Below are positions 60,280 to 64,000 of a stretch of DNA of 64,000 bases, in pieces. The notes beneath the pieces were generated by a model. The model searched no databases. It worked only from the letters and a program-made list of their open reading frames with translations, and had not been told where the DNA came from. Source of the DNA: Streptomyces bottropensis ATCC 25435 (GTDB lineage Bacteria > Actinomycetota > Actinomycetes > Streptomycetales > Streptomycetaceae); contig NZ_KB911581.1 of NCBI RefSeq assembly GCF_000383595.1, forward strand, positions 1,228,275-1,292,274, given 5' to 3'. Positions within the stretch are counted from its first letter, which is position 1, and each line of letters begins with the position of its first letter. Made by a program: the position numbers and the translations under genes.

Positions 60280-61155
60280 TCACCTGCGCAGGGCGTCGTC
60301 GACGCAGAGGCCGACGATCGGGACGCACAGGCCCGGCTTGGCGGGCTTCGTGGGGGTGGCCGTGTCGCCGGGGGTGTTCGGGGAGTCCGGGGAGTGGGGA
60401 GCGGTCGGCTGCTGGGGCGCTGCCGCTGGTGGCCCGGTGGGCGCGGGGGGAGTGGGCCGGGGGGATTCGGGGGTGGCCGCCAGGGGAGCGTCGAGGGCGG
60501 GCGCGGAGCTGTCGAGGCCGTCGCGTGCGCCGGGAGCGTAGGGGTCGGAGGGGACCTCGACACCGATGGCGGGGTCGGGCGGGGAGGTGGAGGGGACCGG
60601 CGTGGGGGCGGTCGCTCCCGGGGACAGCGGCTGGGTCGGGGCCGGGTCCTCGCCGCCCATGGGGGTGTCGGCGGTCGGGGTCCCCGCGTCGGCCGGGGGT
60701 TCGTCGCCCACCGTCGTGCCGGCGTCGGTCGCCTCGTCCGTGACCCCGTCCGGCGCGCTCGGCGCCGGGCCCGCCGCACCGGCGCCGCCGCCGACGGGGT
60801 CCGACGCCACCCGCAACAGACTCAGTGCCCCCGCCGCCAGCGCCATCCCGCCCACCGCGAGCAGCAGTTTCCGGGGCCGGGGACGCCGGTGCCGACCGCG
60901 CGGGCGGGGCGCGGGCTCGTCGGGAGCGCCGCCGGCCGGGTCGCAGCGGCCTGACGCGAGGGGCGAGAACGCCACGGCCGGCCGTGCGGGGGCCGCCGAC
61001 GGCCGCCAGGGCGCCGACTGCGCCGGTGAGTCCGGTGCGGCGGTCCTCGCCGGTGCGGAAGCCGGTGGTGCCGTGGGCGCGGTGGCCGGCGTCGGCGACT
61101 CCTGTCGCGCTCGTGGTGCGGTGGATGCCGGCCGGGTGGCCGTGTCCGTCGTCAT
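60280..61155 (-). CDS. Pro/Ala/Thr-rich single-pass membrane protein
   Basis: Unknown function, probably exported outer-face protein anchored once in the membrane. Seen: 291 residues; cytoplasmic Pro/Ala-rich start (1-90) with a basic patch RPRGRHRRPRPRK before a hydrophobic segment (about 97-115: LLLAVGGMALAAGALSLL); then a long Pro/Thr/Asp-rich low-complexity region (120-275); last 17 residues GLCVPIVGLCVDDALRR with two Cys six apart, suggesting a small disulfide loop. ATG at 61155. Divergent from the enoyl-CoA hydratase across 309 nt. Confidence 0.72.
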   Translation of the reverse strand: MTTDTATRPASTAPRARQESPTPATAPTAPPASAPARTAAPDSPAQSAPWRPSAAPARPAVAFSPLASGRCDPAGGAPDEPAPRPRGRHRRPRPRKLLLAVGGMALAAGALSLLRVASDPVGGGAGAAGPAPSAPDGVTDEATDAGTTVGDEPPADAGTPTADTPMGGEDPAPTQPLSPGATAPTPVPSTSPPDPAIGVEVPSDPYAPGARDGLDSSAPALDAPLAATPESPRPTPPAPTGPPAAAPQQPTAPHSPDSPNTPGDTATPTKPAKPGLCVPIVGLCVDDALRR

Positions 61156-61464
61156 GGTTCGTCCCTCCCCTACGCGCCCGTGTCCGCCGGTGCGCCTGTG
61201 GCGGAGCGCAGATTATGTGCAGCGGAGGGTGGTATGGCCGGAGAAGGCGCCGATGTCACTCGTACGGGGAGAAGTTTGCCGGGGTTTGTCAAGGGGACAC
61301 CCCGTGCGGTCTCTCGTTGGGGTCGGCGCCCGGGCGCCGGGATGACGCGTCGGCGGTCCGTCAGGATCCGCGCTTGCCGCCCGTTCCGGCGGGGGTTTGC
61401 GTCGGCCGGGGCGGCTGCGATGATCGGGGGCACGGAGTTAACCCGCGTTAACCGGGAGGGTTCT
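61156..61464. other. Divergent region with GTTAA-N6-TTAAC operator
   Basis: 309 nt without a gene seen. The only clear element is the operator near the hydratase start (separate entry). GGGTCGGCGCCCGGGCGCCGGG near 61320-61341 can fold as a short hairpin. Confidence 0.4.
61437..61452. promoter_or_regulatory. GTTAA-N6-TTAAC operator before enoyl-CoA hydratase
   Basis: GTTAACCCGCGTTAAC, a 16-nt palindrome with perfect GTTAA/TTAAC ends, followed after one base by the ribosome binding site GGGAGGG. From memory this is the motif reported for AccR, a TetR-family acyl-CoA regulator of S. avermitilis; that link needs checking. Confidence 0.72.
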
Positions 61465-62304
61465 ATGGGTGACGGTGCGGCAGTGGAGCGGGCGGCAGGG
61501 CTGGAGGGCGAGGAGGAGCGGCGGTTCGGGGAGTTCGTCGTGGTGCGGCGGCACGGGTTCGTCGCCGAGCTGGCCCTCGACCGGCCCAAGGCCATGAACG
61601 CCGTGTCGACCGACATGGCCCGCTCCGTCACGGCGGCGTGCGGGGCGCTGGCCGCCGACCGGGACGTACGCGTGGTCGTGGTGACGTCGACGCACGAGCG
61701 GGCGTTCTGTGTGGGGGCCGATCTGAAGGAGCGGAACTCGTTCAGTGACGCCGATCTGCTGCGGCAGCGGCCCGTCGCGCGGGGGGCGTACACCGGCGTA
61801 CTGGAGTTGCCGATGCCCACGATCGCCGCCGTGCACGGCTTCGCGCTGGGCGGCGGCTTCGAACTCGCCCTGTCCTGCGACCTGATCGTGGCCGACCGTA
61901 CGGCGGTCGTGGGGCTGCCCGAGGTGTCGGTGGGGGTGATCCCGGGCGGTGGCGGTACGCAGTTGCTGCCGCGCCGGGTGGGGGCCGCGCGGGCGGCGGA
62001 GCTGATCTTCACCGCGCGTCGGCTGGAGGCCGGGGAGGCGCGGGACCTGGGCCTCGTCGATCAGCTGGTGGAGGAGGGGCGGGACCGGTCGGAGGCCTTG
62101 GCGCTGGCCGCGCGGATCGCCGCGAACTCGCCGGTCGGCCTGCGCGCGGCCAAGCGGGCGCTGCGGCTCGGGCACGGGCTGGATCTGCGGGCCGGCCTGG
62201 AGGTCGAGGACGCGGCCTGGCGCTCGGTGGCGTTCTCGGGGGACCGGGCGGAGGGCGTGGCCGCCTTCAACGAGAAGCGGAAGCCGGACTGGCCGGGGGA
62301 GTGA
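61465..62304 (+). CDS. Enoyl-CoA hydratase/isomerase family protein
   Basis: Crotonase-fold enzyme that hydrates or isomerises an acyl-CoA in fatty acid or branched-chain degradation. Seen: 279 residues from ATG 61465; VRRHGFVAELALDRPKAMNAV in parts; oxyanion segment ADLKERNSF (about 88-96) and AAVHGFALGGGFELALSCDLIVA in parts with FALGGG giving the second oxyanion Gly; catalytic-Glu region LPEVSVGVIPGGGGTQLLPRRVG in parts (E at about 151 and later E/G); standard C-terminal helix. Ribosome binding site GGGAGGG overlaps the operator end. Substrate unknown; methylglutaconyl-CoA hydratase-like proteins look similar. Confidence 0.9.
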   Translation: MGDGAAVERAAGLEGEEERRFGEFVVVRRHGFVAELALDRPKAMNAVSTDMARSVTAACGALAADRDVRVVVVTSTHERAFCVGADLKERNSFSDADLLRQRPVARGAYTGVLELPMPTIAAVHGFALGGGFELALSCDLIVADRTAVVGLPEVSVGVIPGGGGTQLLPRRVGAARAAELIFTARRLEAGEARDLGLVDQLVEEGRDRSEALALAARIAANSPVGLRAAKRALRLGHGLDLRAGLEVEDAAWRSVAFSGDRAEGVAAFNEKRKPDWPGE

Positions 62305-62317
62305 GGGCCGAGGTGGC

Positions 62318-62383
62318 GCGGGCGGGTCCGGTGTCGAGGGCGGCCGGGGTGCGGGCGGGTCCGGTGTCGAGGGCGGCCGGGGT
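62318..62383. repeat. Perfect 33-bp tandem duplication
   Basis: Two head-to-tail identical copies of a 33-nt unit (62318-62350 and 62351-62383) beginning GCGGGCGGGTCCGG and ending GGCGGCCGGGGT, followed by another GCGG. It lies in the intergenic space after the hydratase gene. Exact identity suggests recent slippage. Confidence 0.85.
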
Positions 62384-62466
62384 GCGGCCGTGGGTCACCG
62401 GTGGCCCGTACCCCTGTTCGCTTCACCAATCTCCCAAATCGTCTCAAAGCTCCCTAGCCTGGGGTG

Positions 62467-63639
62467 ATGGGAGAGGACAGGCGGCTGAGGGCCGTGGTGG
62501 CGTTGGCGCGTGGGATGGCTGGGGCGCGTACGTCGCCGGAGACGTGGTGGGCGGCCGCCGACGGGTCGTGCCGGGCCCTGTCGGGCAGCTTTGCCGCGCT
62601 GTCCGTGTGGGAGCGGGATCGTGGGCTGCTGCGGGTGCTCGTGAACGTGGGGAACCGGGCGGCGGACGAGGAGGAGTTTCCCGAGGACGAGACGTATCCG
62701 GTGCACGAGTTCCCGGAGATCGCGGAGTTCCTGCATGAGCGCTGGCTGGAGGGCGGTGAGCCCAACGCCTGGGTGGAGACGGCCGCCGGGCCGGTCGGGG
62801 GGCGGCGCCCCGGCGGCTACTGCCACCAGCGGGTCGCCGCCCTGCGCCGTCGCGGCCGGGGCTGCTGCGTGGTGGCGCCCGTCGTGATGAACGGCCGGGC
62901 CTGGGGCGAGCTGTATGTGGCCCGGCCCGCCGGGGAGCCCGTGTTCAACGGCGGCGACGCGGCCTTCGCGACCGTGCTGGCCTCGGTCGTGGCCGCGGGA
63001 CTCGCGCAGTCCGAGCGGCTGGAGGAGGCCCGGCGCCTCGCCTTCACCGACCCCCTCACCGGACTCGGCAACCGGCGCGCGGTCGATCTCCGTCTCGACG
63101 AGGCGATGGAGGCGCACCGGCGCGACGGCACGGTGATCAGCCTCGTCGTCTGCGACCTCAACGGCCTGAAGAAGGTCAACGACTCCCACGGGCACGCGAT
63201 GGGGGACCAGCTGCTGGAGCGGTTCGGATCCGTGCTGTCGCGCTGCGCGGCGGAGCTGCCCCGGGTGCTGGTGGCGCGGCTCGGCGGGGACGAGTTCTGC
63301 CTGCTGGCGGTGGGGCCGTCGGCGGACGAGGTGGTACGGGTCGCCGGTGACCTCTGTGTACGGGCGCGGGAGCTGGAGCCGGGCGACGGGGTCGCCTGCG
63401 GTGTCGCGTCCACCGGCGATCCGATCGGGCCGTTGCGCTCGGCCCGGCGGCTGTTCCGGCTGGCCGACGCGGCGCAGTACCGGGCCAAGGCCGCCGGTTC
63501 CGTGGAGCCGGTCGTCGCGGGGCGGGAGGGGGACGGCGACGAGGATCCGGTGGTCAGTCTCGCGGACCGCCCGCCCGCGCCCGTCGATCCCGCGCACCCG
63601 GGGGACCGGCGCCGCATTCGAGGGCGCCGGTCCTCCTAG
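62467..63639 (+). CDS. GAF-GGDEF diguanylate cyclase
   Basis: Predicted to make cyclic di-GMP, a key developmental signal in Streptomyces. Seen: 390 residues from ATG 62467; GAF-like sensor domain about 20-180 (GRAWGELYVARPAGEPVFNGGDAAFA in parts); GGDEF domain about 192-350 with LTGLGNRRA, DLNGLKKVNDSHGHAMGDQLL in parts and the active site RLGGDEF (271-277). The inhibitory RxxD site five residues before is absent (LPRVLVARLGG), so product inhibition of that kind is unlikely. TAGCCT (62455-62460) lies 6 nt before ATG, suggesting a leaderless mRNA. I recall an S. coelicolor GGDEF protein in this location. Confidence 0.93.
   Translation: MGEDRRLRAVVALARGMAGARTSPETWWAAADGSCRALSGSFAALSVWERDRGLLRVLVNVGNRAADEEEFPEDETYPVHEFPEIAEFLHERWLEGGEPNAWVETAAGPVGGRRPGGYCHQRVAALRRRGRGCCVVAPVVMNGRAWGELYVARPAGEPVFNGGDAAFATVLASVVAAGLAQSERLEEARRLAFTDPLTGLGNRRAVDLRLDEAMEAHRRDGTVISLVVCDLNGLKKVNDSHGHAMGDQLLERFGSVLSRCAAELPRVLVARLGGDEFCLLAVGPSADEVVRVAGDLCVRARELEPGDGVACGVASTGDPIGPLRSARRLFRLADAAQYRAKAAGSVEPVVAGREGDGDEDPVVSLADRPPAPVDPAHPGDRRRIRGRRSS
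63603..63633. terminator. Hairpin at 3' end of cyclase gene
   Basis: GGACCGGCGCC (63603-63613) and GGCGCCGGTCC (63623-63633) pair perfectly over 11 bp with a 9-nt loop and fall within the last codons of the gene. It could be the terminator stem. Confidence 0.6.
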
Positions 63640-64000
63640 GGCGGGCCGCGCGCGGGGTCGAGTCGACGCGCGGTCCTGGGCTGCCCACGGCCGAGGGGGG
63701 AGTGGGCCGTGGGCCGGTCGGTGGTCCGGAAGGGGCAGGGCAGGGGGAGGGTGGCTCCGGTGGGCACGCGCCCTGCGGCGTCCGGTATTTCGACCCTACG
63801 CGCGCGTACCCGCTGACAGGGCTCTGACCTGGTGATTCTGATCAACCTCGGAGGGATCTCTGACCGTTCTCCGATCTGTCTCTGATCTACGCGGATAGGT
63901 GCGGGGCCGGTCGGTGGGGACGAGGATCGGTCGGTGGGGGTGGGGACCGGTCGGTGCGGGCGGAGACCGGTGGGCGGGGGCGGGGACCGGTGGGTGGGGG
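63640..64000. other. Gene-free window end with 20-bp tandem repeat
   Basis: No gene recognised. From 63907 to the window end runs a tandem array with exactly 20-bp period: units such as CCGGTCGGTGGGGACGAGGA (63907-63926) and TCGGTCGGTGGGGGTGGGGA (63927-63946), at least four and a half copies; it may go on beyond 64000. Just before, GATCT-rich sequence (63855-63890, with TCTCTGATCT) stands out as lower in GC and could be a promoter for a gene outside the window. Confidence 0.65.

Noticed and set aside
62061..62447. Minus-strand frame with 11-residue Pro/His/Arg repeats over the 33-bp duplication
   Set aside because: It lies antisense to the 3' part of the hydratase gene and the repeat peptide comes from the DNA duplication; no start signal or domain.
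63795..63810. CTACGCGCGCGTAC near the window end as another nucleoside-regulon site
   Set aside because: It has two extra bases in the centre and is not followed by a gene in the window, so it does not match the CTACGCGCGTAG palindrome spacing.

Overview
The window is high-GC DNA with strong codon-position bias, frequent GTG starts, overlapping ATGA/GTGA operon junctions and many families typical of Streptomyces. The gene order (sialic-acid-like polymer genes, nucleoside ABC transporter, afsQ1/afsQ2/sigQ, deoC, pnp, accA2, pccB, birA, cya) resembles, from memory, the SCO487x-SCO493x core region of S. coelicolor. No rRNA, tRNA, CRISPR, transposase or integrase was recognised; this is chromosomal core rather than an acquired island.

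Layout. 0-3 kb: LysE-type exporter, then an FAD monooxygenase divergent from a TetR regulator across two identical 15-bp palindromes. 3.2-13 kb: a bidirectional surface-glycopolymer cluster. The minus arm has a GT2 glycosyltransferase, a polysialyltransferase-like protein, an acyltransferase and a methyltransferase. The plus arm has a DUF6716-like glycosyltransferase, a CMP-nonulosonate synthetase fused to a HAD phosphatase, a NeuB-type synthase without SAF domain, and a GT52-like protein. A frameshifted LtrA-family gene and an M20 peptidase follow. 16-25 kb: nucleoside uptake and breakdown, with two paralogous BMP lipoproteins, an RbsA-like ATPase, two permeases, cytidine deaminase and thymidine phosphorylase. 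25-31 kb: STAS protein and SigJ-like ECF sigma factor overlapping tail to tail, MFS/LysR pair, an alpha/beta-hydrolase without its serine, and adenosine deaminase. 31-38 kb: small exported proteins, PspC, VanZ, the AfsQ signalling system with SigQ, and uridine kinase. 38-48 kb: deoC with a full and a catalytically gutted aldehyde dehydrogenase, two membrane proteins, a phosphopentomutase-like enzyme, purine nucleoside phosphorylase and a GGCT-like protein. 48-52 kb: flavoprotein reductase, DeoR-type and TetR-type regulators. 52-59 kb: acyl-CoA carboxylase genes (accA2, pccE, pccB), Maf, birA. 59-64 kb: adenylate cyclase, a proline-rich membrane protein, enoyl-CoA hydratase and a GAF-GGDEF diguanylate cyclase.

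The most coherent system is nucleoside salvage. A 12-bp palindrome, CTACGCGCGTAG, stands exactly before the ABC transporter operon, adenosine deaminase, deoC-aldehyde dehydrogenase and purine nucleoside phosphorylase, and a 3'-variant (CTACGCGCGTTA) stands before both BMP lipoproteins. These genes could import nucleosides, deaminate and phosphorolyse them, isomerise the pentose phosphate and split deoxyribose-5-phosphate, with the aldehyde dehydrogenase removing acetaldehyde. The regulator is not shown by the sequence; the DeoR-type gene at 50.1 kb is one candidate.

Other highlights are a textbook AfsQ1 box in front of sigQ, a possible AUC start codon in the ABC ATPase, a GTTAA-N6-TTAAC operator before the enoyl-CoA hydratase, a 16-bp perfect palindrome in the pcc-maf cluster, and a family of dispersed palindromic intergenic elements with several short tandem arrays.
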